Shown: piece by piece, positions 22,135-35,170 of the stretch
Layout: each line of letters starts with the position of its first letter
Position numbering within the stretch: position 1 is the first letter of the stretch
Origin: Jacaranda mimosifolia
Taxonomy: Eukaryota > Streptophyta > Magnoliopsida > Lamiales > Bignoniaceae
Assembly (NCBI GenBank): GCA_018894105.1
Contig: CM032124.1
Coordinates: 5,131,501-5,195,500, forward strand
Direction: 5' to 3'
Length of the DNA: 64,000 bases
Program-made: the position numbers and the translations under genes
The notes under the pieces: generated by a model
Seen by the model: only the letters and a program-made list of their open reading frames with translations
Told to the model about the DNA's origin: nothing
Database searches by the model: none

Positions 22135-25100
22135 ATGTCTACTAATCTTAGTTGGATGTGGCGTCGATTTGATAATGAAGGATACCTAACAGATGAGTTT
22201 GATAAACGGGTTAAGGAGTTTTCTGATTTTGCTTACTCTCATCCTGAGATTGTTGATCGTGGTAATATAAGATGTCCTTGCTCTAAATGTCGTAATATGA
22301 GGCTCGATTATCCTACTAATGTGCATTATCACCTCAAAAGATATGGATTTGAGCATGGTTACACTAGGTGGGATGCACACAGGGAACTTTGTGTACATGA
22401 ATCCGTTGGGGAATCTTTAGGTTTTATGAATAATGAAAATGTGGGTCCTCGAACTATGGTTATGGATGTTGTAGGACCTAATTTTGATTGGGAATGTGAT
22501 ATGAATAAGGACGCAGAAAATACAGAACAACTGCCTAACCCAAATGCCCAATAGTTCTTTGATCTATTAAAAGATGCTGAAGAATTGTGGCAGGGTTGCA
22601 AGAAACACACAAAACTCTCAGTAGTATCTAAACTCTTGAATATTAAATCTGATTTCAACTTGCCGCAAGCATGTATAGATCGTATCATATCAACAATGAA
22701 AAGTATGATGTCGGAAGATGAGAAATTCCCAAGTAACTTGTATGATGCAAAGAAGATGGTGGCAAAATTAGGTCATGGTTATGAGAAAATCGATGTATGT
22801 ATTAACAATTATGTGTTATACTACAAGGAAGACATCGAAGAGACTAAATGTAGATTTTGTGGTCATGAGAGATACAAGACCACAAATATAGCTTCCAATA
22901 GAAATGTGCCTCATAAGGTGTTGTGCTACTTACCTCTAATTCCTAGACTCCAGAGGCTTTATATGTCAAAAATAACTTCTAAGGAAATGACATGGCACTG
23001 GAAAAACTAATGTAATGATGGTAGCATGGCACACCCTTCACATGGTGAAGCATGGAAAAATTTTGATTATTGTCATCCTTCATTTTCATCAGAGCCATGC
23101 AATGTTTGTCTAGGACAATGTACAGATGGATTCACTCCATTCAATAACACCAGTGTTCCTTATTCATGTTGGCCAGTAATGTTGACGGTGTACAATCTTC
23201 CTCCGAGTATGTGCATGGAAGAACCATGTATATTCTTGAATATGGTGATTCCGGGCCTTAAATCCCCTGGAAAAAAAATTAGATGTCTTTTTGCGTCCTT
23301 TGATCGATGAATTGAAAGAATTATGGACTGAAGAAGTTGAAACATATGATGCATCTAGACAACAAATTTTTTTTTATGAAAGCAGCTCTTTTATGGACAA
23401 TTCATGATTTTCCTACTTATGGTATGGTTTTTGGTTGGAGTACTCATGGTTTGTTGACATGCCCTTATTGCATGGAGAGTACAAGGTCTTTTCATCTACA
23501 AAATGGATAGAAGCAATCATGGTTTGATTGTCATCGTTAATTTTTGCCTCCTCGTCATGTATACCGAAGAGATAAAAATACATTTATGAGAGGTAAGCGT
23601 GAAAAAACCATCATCCCACACGTTTATCAAGTGCAAAAATTAGGAGACGCGTATCTCAACTTCCTTCTTAGACATTTGATCAATATGGCAACCCTAAATA
23701 ATTGACTGGATTTGCAGAGACCCATAATTGGGTTAAGAAAAGCATATTTTGGGAGTTACCTTATTAATGCACAAATCTTATTCGTCATAATTTGGATGTG
23801 ATGCATATAGAGAGAAATGTGTTTGAGAATGTCTTTAACACAGCGTTAGATGTGAAGGGAAAATCAAAGGACAATGGAAATGCACGGAGAGATTTTGAGC
23901 TTTACTATAATCAGCCTGAGCTATACGTGTTCTATTATCACAGAGGAAAGCTTTGCAAACCTAAAGCCTCTTATACTCTAGATGTAGAACGAGTAAAAGA
24001 AGTATGTAAATGGGCTAAAAACTTCAAACTTCCTGATAGTTATGCTTCTAATATAGCCCGATGTGTGAATGAGAAAGATTGGAGGTTTTATGGAATGAAA
24101 AGTCATGATTGTCATGTATTTATGCAAAGATTGCTCCCAATTACATTTCGTGAACTTTTGCCTAAACCGGTGTGGGAAGCAATATCAGAGTGTATGCTCA
24201 ACTATCCTGCATGTAGAGCATGTGGAGCAACTAGAGAAAAATATTGTCGAGATTTTTTGTAAACTTGAAAAAATATTCCCACCAGCATTCTTTAATGTAA
24301 TGGAGCACTTTCCTATCCACTTAGCTTACGAAGCTAAAGTTGGTGGACCTATACAATATCGATGGATGTATCCATTTGAAAGGTACTCTTCTTAAATTTT
24401 TATAACATAAAAACATTATATTCTCTATAGATATTTTCTAATTTAAGCTATATGGTTTAGATTCTTGCGTCATTTGAAGTAAAAGGTGAAAAATTGGGCT
24501 CATGTTGAAGCTTCTATTGTAGAAGCATACATTATTGAGGAAGTTTCAACATTTTGCTTGATGTATTTTGACCGTGATGTGCAAACAAGACTAAATCAGG
24601 TTCCAAGAAATGATGATGGAGGTGAGGTGAACTCATGTGGGCATTTGCTAATTTTTACTCATCCAAGGAGACCTCTTTGGAATCAAAAGAATGGTCGATT
24701 GTTTACAGATTGTGTTGAGCTTACTGATTTTGTAAAGTAAGTTCTCTTTTCAAATTTGAATGAAATAGTATACATGTCGTATAATGTGGTCTTATTCATT
24801 GAGTTTTTACAGCATATTCAACGAAGGGATGCCTAGAAAATATTCTTATCTCACGAATGAGGATTTGGGAAGATTACGGGATACCAAATTTGCACTATGG
24901 TTGGTAGATTATATAAGTACTGACCATACAAAAATTATTTAACTTTTTAAAATTTTATGGAGCAAGTATTAACTAAGCTTATTAATAGGTGATGAATGCT
25001 TCTAATGTAGTTGAAGAGAACATTAGGCACATAGCACAAAGCCCTAGTCGATGGGTTAAATTGTACAATGGTTATTTTGTGAACGGATTTAAATTCCATA

Positions 25101-25741
25101 CTATTAATTAAGGGAATCATAAATCAACCATAAATAGTGGTGTATGTGTGCTGGGGAGCTCATGGAATGAGAATGAGGTTGATTATTATGGTTTATTGGA
25201 AGAAGTGTTGGAGTTAGAATATTTTGGTGAAGGAAACAAAGTTGTTTTATTCAAATGTCATTGGTATGATATTTCTGATAGGGGGGTTAAAGTGTATCCA
25301 CATTTTGGACTTGTTGAGATCAATCATCGAAGAAAGTTGAATACAAATGACCCTTTTATATTGGCTCAGCAAGCACAACAAGTGTATTACATAAGTTTTC
25401 CATCTATGAATAGGGATAGACGTGATTGGCATGCCGTGTGCAAAATAAAAGCAAGAAGCAGAATGGATATCCCCTCTTTAATAGTGCAAAGGCAATCTCC
25501 CCATCAAAGTATTCAAGCTCCATTCCAAGAAAAGAATGTGCCAACACCTCTTCAAACACTAATTACATTTGACCTTGATCAACCAAGTGTCTTGGTGGAT
25601 GCTAGTGCAAATCCAATAGAAATACGTCTTAAAGAAATTCGGCGTAACCCCATTCCTTCAACGAGAAGAAATGTATTGGAGGGAGAAGAAGATAAAGAAG
25701 AAGAGGATTTTGAGGAAGAGATTGAGGAAGAAGAAGAATAA
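22135..25741 (+). pseudogene. CACTA transposase (tnp2/TNPD-like)
   Basis: Seen: the N-terminal transposase-associated domain has WMWRRF and CPCSKCRN (22135-22398). The tnp2 core has HGEAWKNFDYCHP, DGFTPFNN and WPVMLTVYNLPPSMCM (23026-23230), then DFPTYGMVFGWSTHG and DVMHIERNVFENVFNT (23792). A central domain includes NVMEHFPIHLAYEAKVGGP (about 24295). The C-terminal domain resembles DUF4216 (FKCHWYDISDRGVKVYP, 25148-25430), and the protein ends in a run of Asp/Glu. Probable introns: 24383-24460, 24737-24812 (AAA|GTAAGT to TTTTTACAG) and one ending at 24988. Stops at 22552, 23008 and near 25110, with frameshifts near 23265, between 23500 and 23790, and near 24200. Known: this is the catalytic CACTA protein. 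Inference: one gene, now dead. Confidence 0.9.
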
Positions 25742-27389
25742 TCCAATGATTTTGATTCAACTAGTAGTGGTGATAAAATAAATTTTGATAATTGAATTAT
25801 TTATTTCATTTTAATGAATTTGTACTCATTTTGATTAGAACAGTTCCATTTATTTCCTCTAAATCTACTTAGTAGCTCTTATTTCCTATAAATCCACTTA
25901 GTGGTTCTTTTCTAATGTATAATGTGTTCTTTACTTTCAGTTGCCACTATTGCTAACAACTGGTCATGTGATTTGCAAGTTAGTAGATTGACGTCAAAGA
26001 ATGGAGTGAGTGATTGCTGTGCTGATTTTTTGTTTCATCTTCTAGAATTTTAGTTCACTAGTTCACTTGCTCTGCTTCAATCATTAGTTTCAGATAAAGA
26101 TTCAGTCTTGAGGTATTTCTGCTCATTTTTAGCTCCTTTTAGTTGTATATGAGCAGCCCTTTTTCCTTTAATTTTACATTTTTTTTCTTGAAGCTTAGAT
26201 AAAGACTTTTATCAAGTGAGGTAATTATTGTTTGAGCAGTCCCTTCTACATCTATGGCTGTACGGGTGAGCTTAATCTGTGGATTTTGTACTTGATTTGT
26301 ACTTAATCTTTGTCTTACAGTACAGCGATGCTTATAACTTAGGTATTGGTTTGATAAGCTGATAGGACACGAATGCTTAAAGCTGAAACATATTCTACTT
26401 GATTAAAAATGTTCCAGTTAGAATTAGATGGTGTACAATTGTAGATGCAGAAAGCAAATCTATATATTATGGGGCTTATGTTAAATATTACAATCACACT
26501 AATCAGTAATCAAGTACATAAAAAAAAGATCCTATACAACTTTTGTTGTTTATCTGCATAATTTAATTACTTTGAAAACTATTGGAATAAAATAATAAAA
26601 ACTAATTAATTTGGGCCAATTTTCTGTTTTGTAGATTCTATTGTTTGGGCTTATGAAATTTTTTATTAGCCCCACTTTTAAGACAACTATTCTGGCCCAA
26701 GTGTATAATGAAATTGTATAGCCGTAAATGTAGCTAATGCATGCAATATTGATTTATTATCACGTTATGCAAGTTATTGATTTTTCATGCATAGGGTGTG
26801 GCTGTGTGTATCTCTTATTTTTTCTCCCTAAACCTTTACAAATCAAAACTTATATATATAGTAACCTGCAAATTTTGTTGTTGCATACTTATTCATAACA
26901 CAATCTGTGTGCATAAAGAATGGAAAAGTGGCGGCTGCAGAGGGATCCTTGGAAGTTGATCATATGGTGGACTGGAAAGGTGGTGCGACTATTAATATTT
27001 CTACCTACTAATTCTCAGAATTTGGAAGGGTAAGTTATATATATATATATATATGCTGATATGCGTTACTGGTTTGCTTGACAAATTACTTTTAGTTCTT
27101 GGAAAATGATTTCCAAGAAAGATTAATTAATTCATAAAGTTTAATTTTTACCATATATGCTGCTAAAAGACAACATTCATTGAAGAGCTGAAAACAAACT
27201 GCTATAATTGACAAAATTCTTGCCACAAAGAGATCCTTTTGTTTCACCCCAAAGAAAGGTACTCTTGAAAGTGATTAAATGATAGTTAAATGTTTTTTCT
27301 TATTCCATTATGTAATTTGGCTTCAAAAATGAATTGGAAATTATGGTGAAGATAGAATGCTTACTTTTTTTAATTTTATTTTATGCAAG
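25742..27389 (+). other. Spacer between the two CACTA genes
   Basis: AT-rich with no recognised coding domain and a (TA)n run at 27034-27052. It probably holds the 3' end of the first gene and introns, as En/Spm-type genes are often co-transcribed and alternatively spliced. That is inference. Confidence 0.4.
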
Positions 27390-30301
27390 ATGTCGATTAG
27401 AGGAAGAGGACCAAGTGGGAGAAATAGAGGTAGGCAAGGAAGAGGTGTAACTGAACGTGCTAGGTCGACCCTTTTTTAGCTTCCTCATCCAGAGGTTCCT
27501 TCTCTATTTGACCGTTCTCAAGAAGTTCTGCCTCCAGAGATAGAGGAACATTCTCTATATCAAGATGGTGAGTCACAAGATCATTAGGATCAACATCATA
27601 AAGAAACAAGTGAGGGTCAAAATGACTCTCATAATAAGATGAGAGGAGATAGCCATGAGAGTCATGCATCAAACAATCCTGACCTCCGTGCTCGCATACA
27701 ACTTTTTCACAATGGGTATATTTTCTTAATTTGTTTAGCTCAATATTTAAGTGCATTTAATATAATAACTTAAGAGAGACCGAACAAATAAAAATAAATA
27801 AACTCACTCCTTATATTCTTATAATAATTAAGATTCTTTTATTTTGTAGCTTCATACCATATAATACTGTTCGTAAAGTAATGGAAATTTTGAGAAGATA
27901 TATGGGTCCATGGCCAATGTGGGAGCAAGTTCCTCGAGAATCAAAGGACTTTTTGTTTTAAGAAATTCAAAGTGAGTTTTAAATTGTGAATAATAATTGG
28001 TATACCTTATCTAGTTGCTAAACTTTTTCTTTAAACATGACAGGAGCATTTCTCACGGTTACCTGAGCATGAGAGTGGTATTAGGCACTCATGGGAGCAG
28101 ACACATAAAAGGAACTTTAAGAACACAATATATAGATACAAAATGAAAGTTGTCAAGCTTGTTGGTAATGACCCAAGAGACATTCAACAGATAGTGCCAA
28201 AAAATATGTTTGCAAGCCATTGGGAAGCCATTTGTAATGGACATATGAGTGTCCCAAACTACCAAGAGAAATGCAGGAAATCAAGGCAAAATCGAATGAC
28301 AGAAAAAGATGGCGCAATCACTAAGCGCATAGGTGGTTCCATTTCGTTTGCTGAGCATATGCAGAGATTGGTATGTTTTCTTTCTAATTACATTTTTACT
28401 TAAAAATATAGAAGTGTTTATAATTTAAACCATTATATTAATATTTGCTTTTCAATAATGCAATCAAAAAATGGCCAACCGATTAGTCAAGTTGAACTTC
28501 ATGATAGAACTCATAAAAGAAGAAAGGGAGCTGGCAAATATGTTGATAGCAAGTCTAAGAGAGTTCAATTAAGTTTGTCCTCAATTTCTCTTTTAGTGGT
28601 TCATAATGATTGTGTTTGATAAATTGAAAATCACATTGGTTGCGATAATTTCAAATTAATATAATATAGGCTACTTATATATATAGGCTGTATATTTTTC
28701 CTATTGAAAAACCTTGTCGCAAGGATTTAATATAATCATACTTTTAAGTATTATAGAGCAGGTTGCTTTAAGAATTTTGGGTTTTGGCAAGGAAAAGAGA
28801 AAGGAAAATTGAAAAATGCATTAGAAAAATAATTTTCATTAAAAATCTATAAACAAACATAGCATTAGTAGTAGCATCCAGATCCAAGTTAAATAGACAT
28901 CGACAATAGAATGAGATCTACATTAGCTAGTAGCCTACTACTATTCAATTATATTGGTTGAGATGTGAGCTTTTATTCATTTAATTAAGGTTGATTTAGC
29001 TTAGGTACATGAAAATTTGAAGGAAAGATTGAGATAGATGGATATCCGCATGACAATTACTTAATATTATTTACATTTTGATGAATTTCTAATTTCTGAT
29101 AAAATAAGTTAAGATGATGAGATACATATTAGATATATATATGGACCGATTGAGTAGTGTAAAAATGAATGAATGAATGGTCAATTAATTTTGAAGTCCA
29201 TTCCCAAGATGCATATGTAGTATATATGCTTACATCTTAAGTAGTGTAATGTGGGAAATGGATGGATCGAGTGGTGGAAGTAGTTGTAGATTGTAGCGGT
29301 AGCTGTGGCTTCATATATATTCATGTTTTATGTTTGAACTCCCCCAATCCCCATCCATCATTCATCTTCGGTAATGTAATAGTAATATGCTCTCCACCCC
29401 TCTCTTCCTCAAACTAATTAACCACCTCAACTCAGCACATCCACTCTTGTACCACTGATTTGAAAATCTTGTGCAATTTAATATAATCATACTTTTAAGT
29501 ATTATAGAGAAGATTAAGTACAATTTTACTTATACTTCTGGCATGAGAGTTGCTTGCTATTGCATGTTTAGTTTCTAACTAATTTAGGTGCTAGATGATA
29601 CTTGCATAAAATTTTGTTAGCATTTGTTTTGCATTAAATCTATTGCTTTATCTTTTTGCATGAGAGTTGGTTGCTCCTTTCAAGTTTAGTTTCTAACTAA
29701 TTTAGGTGCTAGATGAGAGAAATTGAACTTGCCTCATTTATTGTGTTATGATATGGAATACTAAGAGATATATGCATTTGACTATGGTACTTTATATGGA
29801 GTGTTTAACATGAAAGATATTTAATGTACCTTGTAGGAGTGTATTTGATACTAATGTGTAACTTTGTGCATGTAGGAGGATTATTATAGAGAATATGCTA
29901 GTCAATATGGTAGCAATCCTACTCTTGGAAGTTCTTTTGATGCTTTGAAATGGGTTGAGGTCAGTGGTGGATTAAGAAAATGTAAGGTATATGGATTTGG
30001 GAATACATTCCACTCTCATGAGATAGTTGGCACTTCCTCTTCAACTACTAGTATGCCATCTTCGTTTACCAACTACATTAGTGAAGAGTTCTTGAGAAAA
30101 GTTATCGATGAGCAATTGGCTAAGGAAAGGAAGGCGTTTGCAAGTAGGGAAAAAACTTTCATGGAAGAGGCAAGGAGGATGGTTGAATTATCAAAGCAAA
30201 GAGATGAAGTTTTATTGGCAGCATTGAGCAAGTGCATGGACAAATTGAACTCACTAGAAAGAGGTGCTAGTACGAGCCATTGTGGTCCTGCTGACGAGTA
30301 A
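27390..30301 (+). pseudogene. CACTA second gene (TNPA-like, plant transposase family)
   Basis: Seen: the ATG at 27390 opens a basic Arg/Gly stretch (GRGPSGRNRGRQGRG), with two in-frame TAG codons before 27600. Exon 1 ends at 27715 (GG|GTATAT), and exon 2 starts at 27850 after TTTTGTAG with FIPYNTVRKVMEILRRYMG. The next exon (about 28040-28370) has ESGIRHSWEQTHKRNFKNT and MFASHWEAICNG, with donor GTATGT at 28371. A short exon lies at about 28465-28570. The last exon begins at 29876 after CATGTAG and carries a coiled-coil-like charged C-terminus (LAKERKAFASREKTF) to TAA 30299-30301. Known: resembles the plant transposase family placed beside tnp2 in CACTA elements. TNPA binds subterminal repeats. 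Inference: same role here. Confidence 0.78.
28571..29875 (+). repeat. Long intron of TNPA-like gene with direct repeats
   Basis: A direct repeat of about 33 bp (TTTAATATAATCATACTTTT... with AAGTATTATAGAG) occurs at about 28728-28760 and 29476-29508, enclosing about 750 bp. A second pair (GTTTCTAACTAATTTAGGTG) lies near 29570 and 29686, units about 116 bp apart. No coding sequence. Confidence 0.6.
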
Positions 30302-30340
30302 ATATCATATGGTTGATACTCCTATTGATACTATTTGTTG

Positions 30341-30462
30341 GCATTACTACTTTTGTTTAAGCTACCGTATGACATTACTACTTTTGTTTAATCCATCGTA
30401 TGGCATTACTACTTTTGTTTATGCTCCTTTTGATCGGCATTACTACTTTTGTTGATATTGAA
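30341..30462 (+). repeat. Tandem repeat of about 31 bp after TNPA-like stop
   Basis: The word GGCATTACTACTTTTGTTTA appears four times at 30-35 bp spacing, starting near 30341, 30371, 30402 and 30436. Confidence 0.75.
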
Positions 30463-30669
30463 TCATGCGTTCCTTGAGGATATGTTTGGATATAATGTAT
30501 GACATTGAATAGCATGGTTTAAATTGTTGCTATTACTATTTTAGTGAATTAATACTATTAGGATATTGTGTATGATATTGATTTATAGTTTCGTTGAAGT
30601 GTCATTAGTAGCAAATAAAAATAGGCTCGAGAAAAATATTTTTAAAAAAAATTAATAATTGCTAATTTT

Positions 30670-31064
30670 ATTATTGAATTGTGACCCTTACAATAACTTA
30701 ACATCAGTCACTAATTATTGACATAAAATTACAATTTTTTGAATAAATAGGTGTCACTAATTAGTGACTGCCTACATCAATCACTAACAGTCGGTCACTA
30801 ATTAGTGACCACTGTTGTGACTGCTTAATGTATAATATATATTTTTAAAAGCAATTTAGTGACTGATTCTAAACAATTAGTGACCGATACAGTAGTCACT
30901 AAATTAGTGACCGCTGTAAAGTCGGTCACTAAATTGATTAGCGACGAGCCTTTTTCAGACTGCTTCAATTGGTCACTAAATCAGTCACTATGCAATTTTA
31001 GTGACCGATTTTCTTAAATTAGTGACCGATTTTGCAATCACAACTAGTCTCTTTTTTTGTAGTG
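30670..31064 (+). promoter_or_regulatory. CACTA right subterminal repeat region
   Basis: At least ten copies, in both directions, of TTAGTGACCG and GTCACTAATTAGTGAC between 30700 and 31035, matching the left end. The element ends TTTTTTTGTAGTG at 31064. Confidence 0.78.
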
Positions 31065-31780
31065 TATATACATTATATTTAAAAATGTATATACATCAAA
31101 CGTACATACATTGTGTTTAGACTCATAGAAAATAATAATTATAATTAAATACATCAAGTCTTTCATCTTAAGAAATGTATATACATCAAATGCATATAAT
31201 TGTATTTATTACATTTGTTACCAATTAAATATATTTTCACTTAGAATTATAAAAAAATAATTACATTAAAATTAATTAAATAATTTTTTTACTTGTCATG
31301 TGTAATACACATAGTTTAATAGTAGTTGTAAGCAAATTAAGTTTATCTTGAATTAGACTTGCAAAGAAATTAACTATAATTAATTAAATCAAATTTTCCA
31401 CTTAACAAATGTATATATATATCAAATGCATATTAATAAATTGTATTTATTAAATTTATCCAAATTAAGTGTATTTTTAATAGACATATAGAAAATAATA
31501 ATTATATAAAATTAATTAAATCCAAATTTCCTACATAGCAAATGTAATTATGCATATGTATTAAAATTTTATCCTTCTGCCAACATATTTAACTAGACTT
31601 ATAGAAAACAACAATTAAATTATATCCCCATCTAAAGGAACTATAACTATCATATTCAATACATAAAACTTCATGACAAACACGACCAAATTAAGTTTAT
31701 TCTAGTCAGACTCATAAAAAATAATAACTAAATTGATATTAATTAAGAAAAAAATAATTAATGAGAAAGATGCTTCATAA
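31065..31780. repeat. Degenerate AT-rich tandem array split by the CACTA element
   Basis: Recurrent blocks at roughly 150-170 bp spacing carry AAATGTATATACATCAAATG, AAATTAAGTTTAT, TTAGACTCATAGAAAATAAT and AATTAATTAAATC. Blocks start near 31085, 31180, 31400 and 31540. Part of a unit lies on the other side at 20165-20236. Units have diverged strongly. Confidence 0.5.
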
Positions 31781-31879
31781 ATACATTTATATAGATATTC
31801 ATTGTGCACTCTCCCTCAAAGATAAGAAAAGGAATACTTTCTATATATTAAAATATGTGTTCAATTCAAATACTGTAAG
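31781..31879. other. Short unique spacer
   Basis: No feature recognised. The last five bases GTAAG are the target duplication of the solo LTR. Confidence 0.5.
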
Positions 31880-34800
31880 TGTGGCACCCCACTCAAGATA
31901 GCACCTAAGCAGTGGCGCCACTTAGTTCAATCTTAAATTAAACTTACCATTCAATCAATAGACCCAAAAGATTTCAAAGTTAACTTATCAAAGCAGCAAA
32001 AATTTCAAACTTAACTGACTCCACAAACCGTCAAGTACATATCATAATCCACTTTTCTTACACTTAACAAAACATTTACATGCCTTAAGTCATTAATATC
32101 AACATGACATATCACAACGTCTAGGGTATACAAAATGTCCCATAAGCATATACAATCGTTTTCTATTACAAAATGTGTTCGCCCATCCAAGCCTGGAGTT
32201 CCAGTTCATCACTTAAACCTGTATGAGAAAATCAAAGAAATACGGGAGGTAAGTCCAAAGGACTTAGTGAGGTATAATAATCATAAGCAATAGGGATCTA
32301 TTGGGGACGAATCAACTGAACAGATCATAAGTTAATGTTTAGAAAAAGAACAATATCATATACAAATAATAGTTTGAGCAGATAGGAATCTCTCATTCCT
32401 TATCGCTCCATGAAAAGTGTACAAACGATCATATATAGTCAAAATAAACAAGTCCGAGTCATATATAGTTCAACGGAACTAGCTTGACATGCATATCACA
32501 ATACCCTTATGCCTACATGATAATACAATCGATCAACAATAACAAATCAATGGCACGAGCATGACAACTCGGCAATAACAATGCAACAAGCATGATAGCT
32601 TGGCAAAAACAATGGCACAAACACGACAGCTTGGCAATAACAATGGCACAAGCATGACAGCCTGGCACACAGAAGATGCCTAGGAGTATCCCTAGCACGT
32701 AACAGACAGATGGTAGTTACCAAGGAGTATCCATAGCATATCACAAACAGACGGTAGATACCTAGGAGTATCCCAAGCTATCACAGACAGAAGACGATAC
32801 CTAGGAGTATCCCTAGCATATCGTTGATACGTAGGAGTCTCCCTAGCATATCACAGACAGACGAACGATACGTAGGAGTATCCCTAGCATATCGTTGATA
32901 TATAGGAGTCTCCCTAGCATATCACAGACAGACGGACAATACCTAGAAGTATCCCTAGCATATCGTTGATACCTAGGAGTCTCCCTAGCATATCACAAAA
33001 TGACAAACGATACCTAGGAGTATCTCTAGCATAACACAGGCAGTATCACTGACAGATGGATGATACCTAGGAATATCCCTAGCATAACACAGGCAGACGG
33101 ACGATACCTAGGAGTATCCCTAGCACATCACAAATAGACGATAGATACCTAGGAGTATCCCTAGCATATCGTTGATACCTAGGAGTCTCCTTAGCATATC
33201 ACATGTAGAAGGAAGATACCTAGGAGTATCCTTAGCATATCGTTGATACCTCGGAGTATCCCTAGCATATCACAAACATACAAACAATATCGATCAATCA
33301 GATTTTCTGACAAGGCATATCGATACCTAGGAGTCTCCCTAGCATATCGCTAACATACGAACAATATCAATCAATCAATCAATCAAATTTGCCAACAAGG
33401 CAACAAATAACATGTACAGAAATGTTGTCAAAGTAATACCATAACGATTAATAAGTACAATTAAGCCATCATGGCCATAAACAAACAGACAGGTATGCCG
33501 GCAAGCATACGATAACCAGACAGTAATAGAATATCTAGCGATACAAAATACAGACAATAGTTTTGGGGAACCTCACAGGGTTCGAAAATTAATAGCAATG
33601 ATAACGAAAATTGAGACAGATATCAGATCAACAGAACTTAACCAGGTTCAATGATAGCTATGGAATAAGCTTATACAAAGTAAGTGCCGATTGGCAAAAT
33701 CTCATAGGAGTACAACAAATAATAGAGTGCGATAATCAAGTCAATATCAACTCTCACAGGGGTTTATCAAGAAAATCGATAGGTACATGAGTTGCCAGAT
33801 TGGCGGAACCTCACCTCCATAGTCTCAGAAATATAGTCATCGACTATCGATCACGGGACCTACTCCTTCGTCACATAATCCAAAAGAATAGGTCCAAAGT
33901 TAAGATCCTCATTCGATCATATAATCACATTTATACAAATTAATAACCTAAAGTTGATACTTAATCGGCTAAATCCATAGCCTCAATAAAAACATGCTAA
34001 TAGCGTTGATCCTATTAAAGGAATATATAATTGGGTCCTAAATCATCCAATTGATCTTAACAATCCCAATTTATAGCCACTTAGGTTCCAAATTCATAAA
34101 ATGAGAGTTTTCTTCACCTAATTAACTTAATCATCAAGATTATTACGCGATATGAGAAAATTCGGATCCATTGACTTATGTAATTCTATGCATATCTCAA
34201 TATTTTTTATCAAATCTTGCGTATTTCTCGTTTATGCAATACATTGTAAAGTTTGGAAAGTATATACATACACATGCATACAACTTTAACATAAGTTTCT
34301 CATTTTCATCTAACATCTTTTTATCGAAGCTTCGAATGCACGATCAGCCTTCGTGCATATAATCCTTGCGATGAGACGAAGATTTTGCCTCTTCATCACT
34401 GCTGCCGCCGCCGCCGCTGGAGATGATCACCGTCACCACCCAAAGATGCTCCTCAGCTCCAGTAATCAAACCCCTCAAACAATTTCACCAAACATTGTCG
34501 AATTGAAGGTCAATTTTGGCCTGGAGGCTTCAGCACCACTATTCACTACCGCGTCGTTTTCTTCTAATTTTTCCATCCACTATGGTCCATTCCCAAAATT
34601 GAAGACACGGGTGTGATCCTTAAGTTGAGCCCATCGAAACCCGCTACTCACACTTAAGTTTCAGTCGTTGGAACGGAGAATCCCATCAACTAGCACCATA
34701 TCCGAAACTTTGAGCTCAGTTTATGGCTGGTACACTGGAAGGTTTAGGGAGAAATTGGTATACTTGTGTTCTACATGAGGAGAGGAAGAAAATGATACCA

Positions 34801-35170
34801 ATTTGCTAAGGTTTGGTTGTTGGTGAGAGTCAGTGTACGGCAGTGTGGAGAAGAAAATAAAGAAGAAATGAGAAGGAAAATAAAATTGCTATTTTTATAA
34901 AATCCAACTTTTGGTAATTTGAAATTGGCCTCTAAAATTTTAAGCCAAGGTCTTCCAAGGTTTGCTCAAACTTCAATTCAGCCTTTCAAAAGCTTAGTGC
35001 CTCACACTAACTCCTTTCACCAAAAATAGTAACCATTCAACCCCAAAACTTTCAAGATATGGTCCAATCAAGTCTTTCTAAATTCCATCATGACCCCAAA
35101 ACTTTTGAAATTCTTGCGATTAATCCATTTTCACTTATTTTTTGAAATACCGAATTTTAGGGGTGTTACA
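31880..35170 (-). repeat. Solo LTR of long-LTR gypsy family, TSD GTAAG
   Basis: Read on the minus strand it starts TGTAACACCCCTAAAATTCGG and ends GGGGTGCCACA. GTAAG stands on both sides (31875-31879 and 35171-35175). It aligns along its length with the two LTRs of the element at 42853-52737. No internal sequence is present, so it arose by recombination between LTRs. Length 3291 bp. Short ORFs inside it, including a poly-Ala one at 34353, have no family support. Confidence 0.92.
32545..33355 (-). repeat. Minisatellite inside the solo LTR
   Basis: First come about four units of the type AATGGCACAAGCATGACAGC (32545-32670). From 32671 there are some 15-20 units of CCTAGGAGTATCCCTAGCAT followed by ATCACAGACAGACGG or ATCGTTGAT, at 27-45 bp spacing. 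Each unit holds GATAC-CTAGGA-GTATC, an inverted repeat with 5-bp arms. The same array occupies the corresponding place in both LTRs of the full element. Confidence 0.88.

Larger units (their letters stand above)
20237..31064 (+). mobile_element. CACTA (En/Spm-type) DNA transposon, 10.8 kb, both ends present
   Basis: Seen: the left end is CACTACAAGAAATAGGGG. The right end read on the other strand is CACTACAAAAAAAGAGAC. TAT stands immediately outside both ends (20234-20236, 31065-31067). Both ends carry many copies of the subterminal words TTAGTGACCGATT and AGTCACTAA. Inside are a tnp2-type transposase gene and a second TNPA-like gene in the same direction. Known: CACTA elements have CACTA termini, 3-bp duplications, and these two genes. 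Inference: structurally complete but both genes carry stops, so not autonomous as read. The left end is intact enough to be a substrate. Confidence 0.95.

Noticed and set aside
32671..33355. Regularly spaced repeats resembling a CRISPR array
   Set aside because: Plant LTR context, repeats and spacers of variable length, spacers themselves repeated, and the same array in all three LTRs.
34353..34616. Open frame with a poly-Ala stretch that looks like a short host gene
   Set aside because: It lies wholly inside the solo LTR, and the corresponding segments at 45300 and 51850 in the sister LTRs do not keep the frame.
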